64,000 nucleotides of DNA from Paraburkholderia sp. BL23I1N1 (lineage in GTDB: Bacteria > Pseudomonadota > Gammaproteobacteria > Burkholderiales > Burkholderiaceae): assembly GCF_003610295.1 (NCBI RefSeq), contig NZ_RAPV01000001.1:62001-126000 (forward strand), in the 5' to 3' direction. This document shows positions 18,210-32,298 of this stretch, in pieces. A model generated the notes under the pieces. That model was given only the letters and a program-made list of their open reading frames with translations, was not told the DNA's origin and did no database searches. The stretch's first letter is position 1. Every line of letters starts with the position of its first letter. Position numbers and translations under genes: made by a program.

Positions 18210-18917
18210 ATGGCACGGCTTGCACGTCTCTATGTCCCTGACCAGCCGCAGCACGTCATCCTCCGTGGACTCGATCAGCAGCCCGCGTTCGTCGACGACC
18301 AGGACTACGAGCTTTTCATCGACTGTCTGAAAGCGGCTTCACGCGACCATCACCTATCTATCCATGCGTATGCGTTGATGCCCGGCGCTGTGCAACTGCT
18401 CGTCACGCCGACTGAAGAGTCGAGCCTGCCGAAGGCGATGCAGGCGGTGGGGCGTCGCTACGTTGCGCACTTCAACCGGCGTTACGCGCGCCGCGGCACC
18501 TTGTGGGAAGGGCGCTACCGCGCCACGGTGATCGAAGGTGAGCGCTACTTCCTGCTTGCGAGCCGGGTTGTCGAGATGTGCCCGGTCCGCGCCGGACTCG
18601 TGAGCGCGCCCGAGGACTACCGCTGGTCGAGCTACCGTCACCACATCGGCCTGACGCTCGACAGCCTGATTACCGATCACCCGTTGTACTGGTCGCTCGG
18701 CAACACGCCGTTCGAACGGCAGCGCACCTATCGCGAGTTGTGCGAGCAGCCGCTCGACGAACGCGAAGCCAGTCAGCTTCAGCAGGCCACCTTGAAAGGC
18801 TGGGTTCTGGGTAGCGACTCCTATCGGGAGTGGGCGGCGCGGGCCGCCAATCGGCGGGTTTCGCCACTGCCGCGCGGGCGGCCGCGCAAAGTTCGCGAGA
18901 CGCCACAGACCCAATAA
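18210..18917 (+). CDS. RAYT/Transposase_17-like protein lacking the catalytic residues
   Basis: The 235-residue product matches the REP-associated tyrosine transposase fold throughout: ARLYVPDQPQHVILRG, the GTLWEGRYRATVIE segment, a PVRAGLVSAPEDYRWSSY motif and a basic C-terminus. Active family members have MPNHVHLLV, where the two His form the HUH metal site, and a catalytic Tyr in RYIELNPVRA. Here the first reads MPGAVQLLV (Ala60, Gln62) and the second RVVEMCPVRA (Val120). Both HUH histidines and the Tyr are gone, but the frame is intact. No flanking inverted repeats were seen. I infer a domesticated nucleic-acid-binding protein rather than a transposase. Confidence 0.85.
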   Translation: MARLARLYVPDQPQHVILRGLDQQPAFVDDQDYELFIDCLKAASRDHHLSIHAYALMPGAVQLLVTPTEESSLPKAMQAVGRRYVAHFNRRYARRGTLWEGRYRATVIEGERYFLLASRVVEMCPVRAGLVSAPEDYRWSSYRHHIGLTLDSLITDHPLYWSLGNTPFERQRTYRELCEQPLDEREASQLQQATLKGWVLGSDSYREWAARAANRRVSPLPRGRPRKVRETPQTQ

Positions 18918-18945
18918 AGCATTTCGCATCAAAGTGATACGGTCG

Positions 18946-18975
18946 AAACGGCATCTTCGCATGCCGTTTTCTTTT
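18946..18975 (+). terminator. Terminator after the RAYT-like gene
   Basis: AAACGGCAT (18946-18954) and ATGCCGTTT (18961-18969) form a 9-bp stem with a CTTCGC loop, followed by TCTTTT. It lies 28 bases after the stop and isolates the gene from gltB. Confidence 0.85.
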
Positions 18976-19213
18976 GCATCTTTTTGGTATGGCACCAATA
19001 AAAAATTCTCGCAATGCACCAATTTGATAATTGGGGATCGAACATCATGTTTTATTTGCTATTCCTTTGATTCGTCGCGTATATTCCGAATTCCGGCGCT
19101 TTTTGGTACGCACGGCATCCCGCGTATCGAGTCGCCGACGTGGTTGCGCTGCGCACTGCGGCAATAGAAAAACGGTTTAACGGCCTGTCCGGCCCCTCAC
19201 AGACGGTGTCCCC

Positions 19214-23917
<4,704 letters not shown>

Positions 23918-24025
23918 GCCCTGCCATCGCAGACGTCACATTTAGCCGTACCCGCCGCCGCTCGATCGTTCGACGCGCGGCGGGTGTAGATCACCTCACC
24001 TGATACAGATAGAGAAGAGAACCAC

Positions 24026-25495
24026 ATGGGCAAGGCAACCGGTTTTCTCGAGTTCGAGCGCCGCCACGAGGCGTACGAAGCTCCGCTCACGCGTGTGAAG
24101 CACTACAAGGAATTCGTTGCGGCATTGACCGACGACGAAGCCAAGATTCAAGGCGCGCGTTGCATGGACTGCGGCATTCCGTTCTGCAACAACGGCTGCC
24201 CGGTGAACAACATCATCCCGGACTTCAACGACCTGGTGTTCCATCAGGACTGGAAGAACGCGATCGAAGTGCTGCACTCGACGAACAACTTCCCCGAGTT
24301 CACGGGCCGCATCTGCCCGGCGCCGTGCGAAGCGGCCTGCACGCTCGGCATCAACGACGACCCGGTGGGCATCAAGTCGATCGAACACGCGATCATCGAC
24401 AAAGCGTGGTCCGAAGGCTGGGTCGCGCCACTGCCGCCGAAACACAAGACCGGCAAGAAGGTCGCCGTGGTCGGGTCGGGCCCCGCTGGTTTGGCCGTCG
24501 CGCAGCAACTCGCGCGCGTGGGGCACGATGTCACCGTGTTCGAAAAGAACGACCGCATCGGCGGCCTGCTGCGTTACGGCATTCCTGACTTCAAGCTGGA
24601 AAAGTGGCTGATCGACCGCCGCATGCGCCAGATGGAAGCCGAAGGCGTGACGTTCCGCGCCAACGTATTCATCGGCAAGGCCGATTCGCTGCCGGCGCAT
24701 ATCGGCAACACGGCAAAGGAAACCATCACGCCGGCCGAACTGAAAGAACAGTTCGACGCAGTGGTAATCGCTGGCGGCTCGGAAACGCCGCGCGACTTGC
24801 CGGTGCCGGGCCGCGAGCTGGAAGGCATCCACTACGCGATGGAATTCCTGCCGCAGCAGAACAAGGTCAACGCCGGCGACAAGGTCGCGAACCAGCTGCT
24901 CGCGAAGGGCAAGCACGTGGTCGTGATCGGTGGTGGCGATACGGGTTCGGACTGTGTGGGTACGTCGAACCGTCATGGCGCGAAGAGCGTCACGCAATTC
25001 GAACTGCTGCCGCAACCGCCGGAAGAAGAAAACAAGCCGCTCGTGTGGCCGTACTGGCCGATCAAGCTGCGCACGTCGTCGTCGCATGACGAAGGCTGCT
25101 CGCGGGATTGGGCGGTTGCCACCAAGCGTCTGGAAGGCAAGAACGGCAAGGTCGAGAAGCTGATCGCCGCGCGCGTCGAATGGAAGGACGGCAAGATGCA
25201 GGAAGTGCCGAACTCGGAATTCGAAATGAAGGCCGATCTGGTGCTGCTGGCCATGGGCTTCACGCAACCGGTGTCGCCGGTGCTCGAAGCGTTCGGCGTC
25301 GACAAGGACTACCGCGGCAACGTCCGTGCGTCGACCGAAGGCGACAAGGCCTATTACACGTCGGTGGACAAGGTGTTCACCGCGGGCGATATGCGTCGTG
25401 GCCAGTCGCTGGTGGTGTGGGCGATTCGCGAAGGCCGTCAATGCGCGCGCTCGGTCGATGCATTCCTGATGGGGCATTCGGAACTGCCGCGCTAA
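24026..25495 (+). CDS. gltD: Glutamate synthase (NADPH) small subunit
   Basis: GltD supplies electrons from NADPH to GltB. The 489-residue product has the N-terminal Cys-rich 4Fe-4S region ([17 protein letters not shown] and [16 protein letters not shown]), the FAD-binding [15 protein letters not shown] and the NAD(P)-binding [13 protein letters not shown] motifs, and the C-terminal [17 protein letters not shown] motif. It is complete, follows gltB on the same strand with a GAAGAGAA box, and ends before a strong terminator, so gltBD form one transcription unit. Confidence 0.97.
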   Translation: MGKATGFLEFERRHEAYEAPLTRVKHYKEFVAALTDDEAKIQGARCMDCGIPFCNNGCPVNNIIPDFNDLVFHQDWKNAIEVLHSTNNFPEFTGRICPAPCEAACTLGINDDPVGIKSIEHAIIDKAWSEGWVAPLPPKHKTGKKVAVVGSGPAGLAVAQQLARVGHDVTVFEKNDRIGGLLRYGIPDFKLEKWLIDRRMRQMEAEGVTFRANVFIGKADSLPAHIGNTAKETITPAELKEQFDAVVIAGGSETPRDLPVPGRELEGIHYAMEFLPQQNKVNAGDKVANQLLAKGKHVVVIGGGDTGSDCVGTSNRHGAKSVTQFELLPQPPEEENKPLVWPYWPIKLRTSSSHDEGCSRDWAVATKRLEGKNGKVEKLIAARVEWKDGKMQEVPNSEFEMKADLVLLAMGFTQPVSPVLEAFGVDKDYRGNVRASTEGDKAYYTSVDKVFTAGDMRRGQSLVVWAIREGRQCARSVDAFLMGHSELPR

Positions 25496-25603
25496 CGTCT
25501 CAGGCTGGTTTCCACGCGATGGCCTGGAGACCAGCTAATGCTTGCAGGACGAGGTGGAGACGACAAAGCGGTATATAAGCAGTACGCCGAAGCGGTAAAA
25601 AAC

Positions 25604-25646
25604 AAAGCCGGGCACCTGAGAGGGTGACCCGGCTTTTCCTTTTTTG
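25604..25646 (+). terminator. Terminator after gltD
   Basis: AAAGCCGGGCACC and GGTGACCCGGCTTT form a 13-bp stem with one bulged A and a short loop, followed by a T-rich tract. It lies about 110 bases past gltD. Confidence 0.85.
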
Positions 25647-25690
25647 CTGCGCGCGCAGCGTTCTTCCTGTTTATGCGTTGGATCGCGCCG

Positions 25691-26956
25691 TCATTTCCGA
25701 TACCGGTTCAACGTCAACCCGTCGAGATCGATCTCCGGCTTGCGCTGCGTAATCAGGTCCGCGACCACCCGGCCCGAACCCATCGACATCGCCCAACCCG
25801 TCGAGCCATGACCGAGGTTTAGCCAAAGATTGTCCACGCCCGAAGGACCGAGCAATGGCGCGCCATCGGGCGTCATCGGCCGGCGGCCGACCCAGAAGTG
25901 CGCGGAGGTCGGATTGGCCGCGTGCGGAAACCAGTCGCCGAGCACTTTCATCAGCGTCTGCAAGGCCTGCTCGCGCAAGGTTGTCTGGCGATTGCCGAGT
26001 TCAGCGGTCCCGGCCACACGCAGGTTGTTGCCAAACCGCGTGATCGCCGTTTTCAGCGACTCGTCCATGAGTGCCGCACGCGGGGCTTTTTCTTCGTCGG
26101 TGATGGGCAGCGTGGCTGAATAGCCTTTCACCGGATAGAGGGGCACCTTCACGCCGAGCGGCGCGAGCAGCGCCGCACTGTCGACGCCCAGCGCCACCAC
26201 CACCGCATCCGCTTGCAACTTCTCATTGCCGCGCTCGGTCTCGATATGCACCGCGTGAACCATACCGCCGCGAACGTCGAGCGCGCTCACGCTTGTATCG
26301 AACCGAAAGCGCACGCCGTTGCGCTCGCAGATAGCACGCAGTTCGCGGGTGAAGCGGGCGCAATCGCCGGCTTCGTCGTCGGGCAGATAGAGACCCGAGA
26401 GCGGCGTCTGACGCGCCCAGCGCAAACCCGGTTCGATCTCGACGCACTGCGCCGCGCTGACTTCACGATGCGCGATACCCGCGTCGCGCAGAACAGCCAG
26501 GGCCGGTTGCGCGAGTTCGACGTCGTACTCGCTGCGGAACAACTGCAGATAACCCAGGCTGCGTCCGTAGTCGAAGGGATGGTAGCGGCGGAATTCATTC
26601 AGGCACTCGCGACTGTAATAAGCGATGCGTTGCATGCGCTGCTTGTTGATGCGAAAGCGTTCGAGGTCGCATTCACGCAGCCAGCGTGCGATCCAGCGCC
26701 ATTGAGCCGGGTCGAAGGTGGGGCGGAAAATCAGCGGCGAGGCCGGCTTGAACAGATACTTGAGGATCTTCGCCGGCATGCCGGGCGCGGCCCACGGCGT
26801 CACATAGCCCGGCGCGATCACGCCGGCATTGCCGAAACTGGTGGAGAGCGCGACGTCCGGCTCCCGCTCGATCAAGGTGACGTCGCAGCCTTGCTGGCGC
26901 AGATAAAACGCGGTGGCGACGCCGATCACGCCGCCGCCCAGAACAATCGTTTTCAT
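25691..26956 (-). CDS. dadA: D-amino acid dehydrogenase-like FAD oxidoreductase (DadA family)
   Basis: This 421-residue DAO-superfamily flavoprotein begins with the dinucleotide fold KTIVLGGGVIGVATAFYLRQQG and has the DadA signatures STSFGNAGVIAPGYVTPWAAPG, PVKGYSATLP and the C-terminal NLWLNLGHGSTGWAMSMGSG. DadA oxidises D-amino acids to 2-oxo acids and ammonia, passing electrons to the respiratory chain. I chose the ATG at 26956 because the FAD motif starts there. It follows an MFS transporter gene by 17 bases on the same strand, which suggests uptake and oxidation of the same compound. The substrate is not certain, since several paralogues exist in this group. Confidence 0.85.
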   Translation of the reverse strand: MKTIVLGGGVIGVATAFYLRQQGCDVTLIEREPDVALSTSFGNAGVIAPGYVTPWAAPGMPAKILKYLFKPASPLIFRPTFDPAQWRWIARWLRECDLERFRINKQRMQRIAYYSRECLNEFRRYHPFDYGRSLGYLQLFRSEYDVELAQPALAVLRDAGIAHREVSAAQCVEIEPGLRWARQTPLSGLYLPDDEAGDCARFTRELRAICERNGVRFRFDTSVSALDVRGGMVHAVHIETERGNEKLQADAVVVALGVDSAALLAPLGVKVPLYPVKGYSATLPITDEEKAPRAALMDESLKTAITRFGNNLRVAGTAELGNRQTTLREQALQTLMKVLGDWFPHAANPTSAHFWVGRRPMTPDGAPLLGPSGVDNLWLNLGHGSTGWAMSMGSGRVVADLITQRKPEIDLDGLTLNRYRK

Positions 26957-26973
26957 GTGTGTGTACAGCGATT

Positions 26974-28233
26974 TCAGGCGGTAGGACGGGCCGTGCCGAG
27001 CACTTTGCCCTTGGTTTCCGGAAGACACACCGCGGCGACGATCACCAGCAGATAGCCTGAACCGGCGACGATGCCCATCGCCTTAACCAGCGTCATGGTT
27101 TGCGACAAGGTACCGACCAGGATCGGAAAGAACGAACCGAGACCGCGGCCCAGGTTGTAGCAGAAGCCTTGTCCCGACCCGCGGATCGAATTCGGATAGA
27201 GCTCGGACAAGTACGCGCCGACGCCCGCAAAAATCCCTTGCACGACAATGCCGAGCGGGAAGCCGAGCGCGAGCATCATGCCGTCGGTGATCGGCAGCAT
27301 CGTGTAGACCATGCCGAGCACGAACGAGCCGATCGCGAACAGCACGAATGACGCGCGCCGGCCGATCTTGTCGCACAGAACCGCTCCGACCATATAGCCG
27401 GTGAACGAGCCCACGATCAGCACGATCAGATAGCCGCTGGTGTTGAAGACCGACAGATGGCGCACGGTTTTCAGATAGGTCGGCAGCCAGGTGGTGATCG
27501 CGTAATAGCCGCCGAGCATGCCGGTGCATAGCACGCTGCCCAGCACGGTTGTTTTGAGGTGAGGGAAGGAGAAGATCTGCAGGAAGTGCGAGGTGTCGAA
27601 ACCGCTCTCACGAGCGCGGCGCGTTTCGAGAAAAATCTCGGGATCGCTGACATTGCGGCGAATGTAGAAGATCCACAGCGCGGGCAGCAGGCCGATCCAG
27701 AAGCAGGCGCGCCATGCGACCTGTTCCGGCAACAACGCGAAGAACGCCCAATAGATGATGGCCGCCGCAGCCCAGCCGAACGACCAGCTGCTTTGCACGG
27801 TGCCGACCGCTTTCGCGCGATGCTGAGGGGAACGGATGGTTTCCGCCATCATGATCGTCACGACCGACCATTCACCGCCGAAGCCAATGCCTTGCAGCGT
27901 GCGGGTGGTGAGCAACTGCCAGAACGAGTGGGTGAAGCCGGACAGGCAGGTAAAGGTCGCGAAGGTGGCGATGGTCCATTGAAGGACGCGCACGCGTCCG
28001 TAGCGGTCAGCGAGGATACCGGCCAGCCAGCCGCCGATCGCCGACGAAATCAGCGAACTGGTCGCGATCATGCCGGCTTCGCTTTTGGTCATGCCCCACG
28101 TCGCGATCAGCGTCGGAATGAGGAATGAGTAGATCATGAAGTCGAAAGCGTCGACTGCGTAGCCGCCGAAACCAGCGTAGAGGGTGCGGCGTTCGCGCTG
28201 GGTCAGTTCGGTGAACCATTGGAGAGAGGGCAT
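26974..28233 (-). CDS. MFS transporter, NanT/aromatic-acid-type
   Basis: This is a 419-residue major facilitator with twelve predicted membrane segments. It has the loop 2-3 signature GGWLAGILADRYGRVRVL, the RTLQGIGFGGEWSVVTIMMAET motif typical of the metabolite:H+ and sialate-type symporters, and GRRASFVL in the second half. I chose the ATG at 28233 (MPSLQWFTEL), which has GGAGA upstream; the open frame extends 42 residues further without family character. It is upstream of and probably co-transcribed with the DadA-like gene. The substrate is unknown; an amino or carboxylic acid is plausible from the context. Confidence 0.85.
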   Translation of the reverse strand: MPSLQWFTELTQRERRTLYAGFGGYAVDAFDFMIYSFLIPTLIATWGMTKSEAGMIATSSLISSAIGGWLAGILADRYGRVRVLQWTIATFATFTCLSGFTHSFWQLLTTRTLQGIGFGGEWSVVTIMMAETIRSPQHRAKAVGTVQSSWSFGWAAAAIIYWAFFALLPEQVAWRACFWIGLLPALWIFYIRRNVSDPEIFLETRRARESGFDTSHFLQIFSFPHLKTTVLGSVLCTGMLGGYYAITTWLPTYLKTVRHLSVFNTSGYLIVLIVGSFTGYMVGAVLCDKIGRRASFVLFAIGSFVLGMVYTMLPITDGMMLALGFPLGIVVQGIFAGVGAYLSELYPNSIRGSGQGFCYNLGRGLGSFFPILVGTLSQTMTLVKAMGIVAGSGYLLVIVAAVCLPETKGKVLGTARPTA

Positions 28234-28482
28234 GTTTTTGTGGGGTCTCCAGGCCGTTTCGCCTTCCGGCGTCTTGATCGTGGTTTTTTGTATTCTAAGG
28301 GGACGAGGAGTTCTGCGGCCAGATGTGGTCAAAAATGGCGCTGGAGTAAGAGATTTCATTCCACATCCTTACGAACTACTACCGTGTAACCCAAAAATAA
28401 TTCGCCGCCGTTAAACTGCGCCGGCAGCATTCACGCTGCGAAAATTCTCTTCACGTTCGCGCTCGCCACCTCTTCACAGCCA

Positions 28483-29409
28483 ATGCCCGCAACCGCAAAA
28501 ATCTGCTCGCCGTCCTGCCGCTCCGCGAGTACGCCTGTGCGGGCCTATCAATCGCGTCGCGGGTTCCTGAAATCCTCGGCAAGCGTGCTGCTGCTCTCGA
28601 GTATGGGGAGTTCGCTGCTGTCGGCTTGCGGGGGCGGAAATCTGGACACTGATCAGCCGGAAACGCCTCGCCTCGCCTCGGTAAGCAACTTTCGCGATGT
28701 GGGGGGCGCGGCCGCCGGCTATCCCACAGTCGACGGCAAGCAGATGCACCGTGGCGCCTTTTATCGCGCGAACGTACTGACCCTCAGCGCCGCCGACGCG
28801 GCCGCCCTCGACAAACGAGGCATCGTCTCGGTCTACGATCTGCGCACACCCGGCGAAATCGCGCGCGCCGCGGATAGCCTGCCGACCGGCGCGACGTCGC
28901 AAGCGCTCGACGTCCTGGGTGTCAGCGACTTCGTCGCGCCGACGTTCGATACGGCGGGCGCCGCCGTCGCGTTCATGGAAGCCCAGGCGCGTGCCTATGT
29001 CACCGGCGCCGCGCAGCGTGTCGGTTACGGCGAGCTTCTTACGCGACTCGCCAATGGCGCCGGCGCGCAACTGTTTCATTCCAATGCGGGTAAGGATCGA
29101 GCCGGCTGGGTTGCGGCACTCCTGCTCAGCATCGCCAACGTGCCGCTCGACGTCATCATGCAGGACTATCTGCTGAGCAACGTCTACCTGGCCCAGTCGA
29201 TCCAGGCGCAGACCGCCACGTTGCGTGCGCAGGATGGCGACGCCGTTGCAACGGCCAAGTCGCCCTTGCTCAACGTCCAGGAAAGTTATCTGCAAGCGGG
29301 GTTCGATCAGGTGCAGGCGAGCTACGGCACGATGGCGAGCTATCTGACCCTGGGCCTTGGTCTCTCTCAAGCAACGATTGATACGTTGCACGACCGCCTG
29401 GTCGTTTGA
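28483..29409 (+). CDS. Tat-exported lipoprotein with tyrosine-phosphatase fold, catalytic Cys replaced by Ser
   Basis: The 308-residue product begins with a twin-arginine segment (SRRGFLK, Arg25-Arg26), a hydrophobic stretch and a lipobox ending at Cys49 (LSACGGG). The mature part matches the Y_phosphatase3 family: SNFRDVGGAAAGYP, RGAFYRANVL, a YDLRTPGEI motif and a P-loop. The P-loop reads HSNAGKDRAGW (Ser200 to Arg206), where active members have HCTAGKDRTGW, so the nucleophilic Cys is Ser and the following Thr is Ala. The fold and Arg are kept. It probably binds a phosphorylated or similar ligand without hydrolysing it. No close operon partner is seen. Confidence 0.83.
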   Translation: MPATAKICSPSCRSASTPVRAYQSRRGFLKSSASVLLLSSMGSSLLSACGGGNLDTDQPETPRLASVSNFRDVGGAAAGYPTVDGKQMHRGAFYRANVLTLSAADAAALDKRGIVSVYDLRTPGEIARAADSLPTGATSQALDVLGVSDFVAPTFDTAGAAVAFMEAQARAYVTGAAQRVGYGELLTRLANGAGAQLFHSNAGKDRAGWVAALLLSIANVPLDVIMQDYLLSNVYLAQSIQAQTATLRAQDGDAVATAKSPLLNVQESYLQAGFDQVQASYGTMASYLTLGLGLSQATIDTLHDRLVV

Positions 29410-29472
29410 CTCGCACTTGCCGCACCGGGTGTCGAACGGAACACGTCGGCGGATGCAGATGAAAAACAGGCG

Positions 29473-29504
29473 AAAAAAAGTCCGCCTTACGTAACCGGGC
29501 GGAC
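29473..29504 (-). terminator. Terminator downstream of the kinase gene
   Basis: GTCCGCC (29480-29486) and GGCGGAC (29498-29504) form a 7-bp stem. The seven A before it give a T-run on the minus strand, about 130 bases after the end of the kinase gene. Confidence 0.7.
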
Positions 29505-29634
29505 GGAGAAGGGCGGCATCGATGTTGCCGGGGGTGACTATAAGGCCATAGCTATCGCGAAACCCCATTCAGTAAGGGCGCGTAAGCGCCCGTGCCTAAC
29601 GCTGCTCAACGCCTCTCAGCCTTCCCGGCCAGCC

Positions 29635-30906
29635 TCATGCTTGTGCCGGCCCAACCGGCAATTCGATCCGTACTTCCAGGCCGCCTTGCGCGTGATTACG
29701 CACATGGCACCGTCCGCCGCGATCGTGCGCGAGCCGCGCGACGATCGCGAGACCCAAGCCGCAATGACCTTCGCCGCCGCGCGCGGCGTCGAGCCGCACG
29801 AACGGTTTCATTGCCGCGGCGATGCGGTCGTCGGGAATGCCGGAGCCGTGATCGCGCACGCTGATGACCCAATGCCGGTCATTACGCGCCGTGGCGATAT
29901 CCACCGGCGGCGAGCCGTGTTCGAGCGCGTTGTCGACGAGATTCGTGACCAGCCGGTCGAGCAAGGTGCGCGGCAGCGTGAACGACGAACCGGCGCGCAG
30001 ATCGAGCGTGAACAGCGGCGTTTCGGTGCTGTCGCTGGCGGAAAACTGTTCCTGCAGGAATGCGTCGACTTCGACCGGGGGGCCCGCGTCGGCGGATTGA
30101 CCGGCAAACTCCAGAAACTGCTGCACGATGTTGGTCAACGAGTCGACGTCGCGGATCAATCCAGCCCGCTCGTTTTCCGCAACCAGTACGCTCGCGCGCA
30201 ATTTGAGACGGGTGAGCGGCGCCTTAAGATCGTGCGCGACGCCAGCCAGCATCACCGCCTGGTCATCGCCGGCTTCGTTCAGACGCCGCATCATGTCGTT
30301 GAAGGAGCCGATCAGGTCGCGCAGTTCACGCGGTCCTTGCTCGGTGACGGGTTCCGGCCGGCCGCCTGAGCCGAACGCGCGGGCGGCGTCGGCCACGCGC
30401 GACAACGGGCGCTGCATCTGCCAGACCGCGAAGAGCGACAGAATCAGCGCGGCCACCAGCATCGAGACGGATTCGACCAGGAAACGCGGGCGCGGCGGTA
30501 CGTCCACCGGCACGACGACCCAGTTCGACTTGCCGGGGAACAGCACCCATAGCTGGGGCGGACGCAGGTCGTCGACGGCGATCTGTGTGCCGGGCGGCAG
30601 GTTCTCGCGCAAATGCCGGCTCAGTTCGACCAGCGGATGCATGGTCGGCGTGTGCAGATGGACGCTCGACGGCATGTTCCAGGTGGGGACGAGGTGCACA
30701 CGCATGGCGGGCGCGAGCGCGGCGCCCTTCATCGGCTCGCCGTTGACGGCCTGCAGCACCAGCAGAATGCCGCGCGCGAAGCCGTCGATTTCGTGGCGCG
30801 GCGGCTGCATCACCACCAGCACGAACCACCCGGCCTGAATTGCGAACAACACCGCCGTCGACAGCAACGCCATTCTGCCGAATAGCGTGTTCAGCGGGTT
30901 TCTCAT
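29635..30906 (-). CDS. EnvZ-type sensor histidine kinase
   Basis: The 423-residue membrane kinase has two membrane segments (about residues 10-32 and 155-180) around a periplasmic sensor region of about 120 residues rich in Pro and His, then a HAMP domain, the phosphoacceptor box AGVAHDLKAPLTRL, an N box NLVDNALEHG, a G1 box DHGSGIPDD and the GLGLAIV ATP-lid end. All catalytic boxes are intact. It overlaps the response regulator gene by four bases (ATGA) and is its evident partner. The signal is unknown; the compact periplasmic domain suggests an envelope cue. Confidence 0.92.
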   Translation of the reverse strand: MRNPLNTLFGRMALLSTAVLFAIQAGWFVLVVMQPPRHEIDGFARGILLVLQAVNGEPMKGAALAPAMRVHLVPTWNMPSSVHLHTPTMHPLVELSRHLRENLPPGTQIAVDDLRPPQLWVLFPGKSNWVVVPVDVPPRPRFLVESVSMLVAALILSLFAVWQMQRPLSRVADAARAFGSGGRPEPVTEQGPRELRDLIGSFNDMMRRLNEAGDDQAVMLAGVAHDLKAPLTRLKLRASVLVAENERAGLIRDVDSLTNIVQQFLEFAGQSADAGPPVEVDAFLQEQFSASDSTETPLFTLDLRAGSSFTLPRTLLDRLVTNLVDNALEHGSPPVDIATARNDRHWVISVRDHGSGIPDDRIAAAMKPFVRLDAARGGEGHCGLGLAIVARLAHDRGGRCHVRNHAQGGLEVRIELPVGPAQA

Positions 30907-31643
30907 GCGCTTGAGGCAGCCTCGTCGGCGAACGGCGTGCCGTCGGCATCGGGCACGAACACGTAGCCTTTGCCGCGCACCGTCTGCACGTAGCAAGGAT
31001 TGGACGGGTCGTCTTCGATCACGCGGCGCAGGCGCCAGATCGGCACGTCGAGGCTGCGGTCGCGGAAGGCGAGATTGTCGCGATGCACGAGATCGTGAAT
31101 CAGCACGCGCGACAGCACCTTGTACGGATTGTTGACGAAGATCTTTAGCAGCGCGAACTCACTATCGCGCAGCGGCAGTTTCGAGCTTTCGCGCGACAGC
31201 GAACGGGTGGAGAAGTCGAGTTCGAACGGGCCGAAGCGATACGGCTTGCGGGCTTCGGGCGCACTCGTGGTGGACGGCCCGCGGCGGCGCAGCACCGTAT
31301 GGATGCGCGCGAGCAGTTCGCGTGGATCGAACGGCTTGGTCAGATAGTCGTCCGCGCCGAGCGAAAGCCCGACGATGCGGTCGGCTACCGTACCGCGCGC
31401 CGTCACGAAGATCACCGGAATGTCGTCGCCGGCGGCGCGCAACGCGGTGAGCGCGCGTAAGCCGTCGGTATTCGGCATCATGATGTCGAGCACGACGACC
31501 GACGGCCGTTCACGTTCGAGCCGGCGTTGCAGATGGGTGCCGTCGTGCAGCACGGATGCGTCGAAGCCGTTCGTCTGCAGAAACTTGCAAAGCAGATCGC
31601 GTACGACCGGATCGTCGTCGACGATAAGGACCTGTGGATTCAT
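30903..31643 (-). CDS. OmpR-type response regulator
   Basis: This 246-residue regulator has an intact receiver domain (acidic pair in IVDDDPVV, phosphoacceptor Asp in VVVLDIMMPNTDG, Thr in VTARG, Lys in YLTKPF) and a C-terminal winged helix (RFGPFELDFSTRSL, YVQTVRGKGYVFVPDA). It is translated together with the EnvZ-like kinase through a 4-base overlap. A close paralogue lies 3 kb away at 34091-34840, on the other side of the FlgH gene cluster. It is probably autoregulated from the intergenic region that follows; no operator could be identified. Confidence 0.93.
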   Translation of the reverse strand: MNPQVLIVDDDPVVRDLLCKFLQTNGFDASVLHDGTHLQRRLERERPSVVVLDIMMPNTDGLRALTALRAAGDDIPVIFVTARGTVADRIVGLSLGADDYLTKPFDPRELLARIHTVLRRRGPSTTSAPEARKPYRFGPFELDFSTRSLSRESSKLPLRDSEFALLKIFVNNPYKVLSRVLIHDLVHRDNLAFRDRSLDVPIWRLRRVIEDDPSNPCYVQTVRGKGYVFVPDADGTPFADEAASSA

Positions 31644-32094
31644 GGCGAAATTCTAGACTGACGCGCGCGACGCGCGATCGACTGTTTTCTTACCAATGCT
31701 TACGGAAAGTCGCACCATTTCGGCTAGTTCGCGCGTCAGGCCCGCCAACAAAGGCTCACGGCATATTTCAGCGCTGCATATTTGGCAATGCGCTGGAAAG
31801 GCATGGGCAACGCATGGGCACCGTGCCGCACGGCGCGGCAGTCATTTTGCATCGCTTAAATTCCTCCGATGAAAGAATTTTCGCGCAATTGCTACTGCTG
31901 GAAACGGGGCGCAATGCGTCGCAACGGGTCGTAAGAACCGCTGGAAAGCGCGCGTTCCTTCGTGCATCGCCACCGTGTGTGCGGCGAGATGATTCGTCGT
32001 GCAGTACGTTGCGCCGCATGTCGAAAACAGCCTAACGCCTTGGGCCCACGGCAGGCGGCGTGAAATCGAAACCTAGCGCCACGCGAGGCTCATC
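31644..32094. other. Intergenic region between divergent units
   Basis: This 451-base region separates the minus-strand regulator operon from the plus-strand small-protein cluster and must hold promoters for both. An open frame of 133 codons runs through part of it (31634-32035), but it has no family-like features, starts inside the regulator gene and has atypical composition. I see no clear promoter, repeat or RNA structure. Confidence 0.5.
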
Positions 32095-32283
32095 ATGACC
32101 GTTCACAGCAATCTCAGTTCAACCCGCTTTTCTTCGCTCGCACCCACGCCGGCGGCGGAAAAGCCCGCAACGCCCAACAACTCGTCGGCTACACCTGCAC
32201 CCCGGGCGCGCGAGTCCGCTAGCGAGGCGCTCCCGTCGCTGCCGTCGGGGCTGATCGGGCATCACGTCAACACGACTGCCTGA
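32095..32283 (+). CDS. Small Ser/Pro/Ala-rich hypothetical protein
   Basis: This is a 62-residue frame starting at ATG 32095 with GAGG about 8 bases upstream. It encodes a low-complexity product rich in Ser, Pro, Ala and Thr without a signal peptide or membrane segment. The next gene starts 15 bases after its stop, so it may be the first gene of the cluster. I do not recognise the protein. It could also be a chance frame; the spacing and start site are the only support. Confidence 0.4.
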   Translation: MTVHSNLSSTRFSSLAPTPAAEKPATPNNSSATPAPRARESASEALPSLPSGLIGHHVNTTA

Positions 32284-32298
32284 CGCACCGAGGCCCGT

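Noticed and set aside
31634..32035. 133-codon frame in the regulator-cassette intergenic region
   Set aside because: It overlaps the start of the regulator gene, has no ribosome site and no family-like features.
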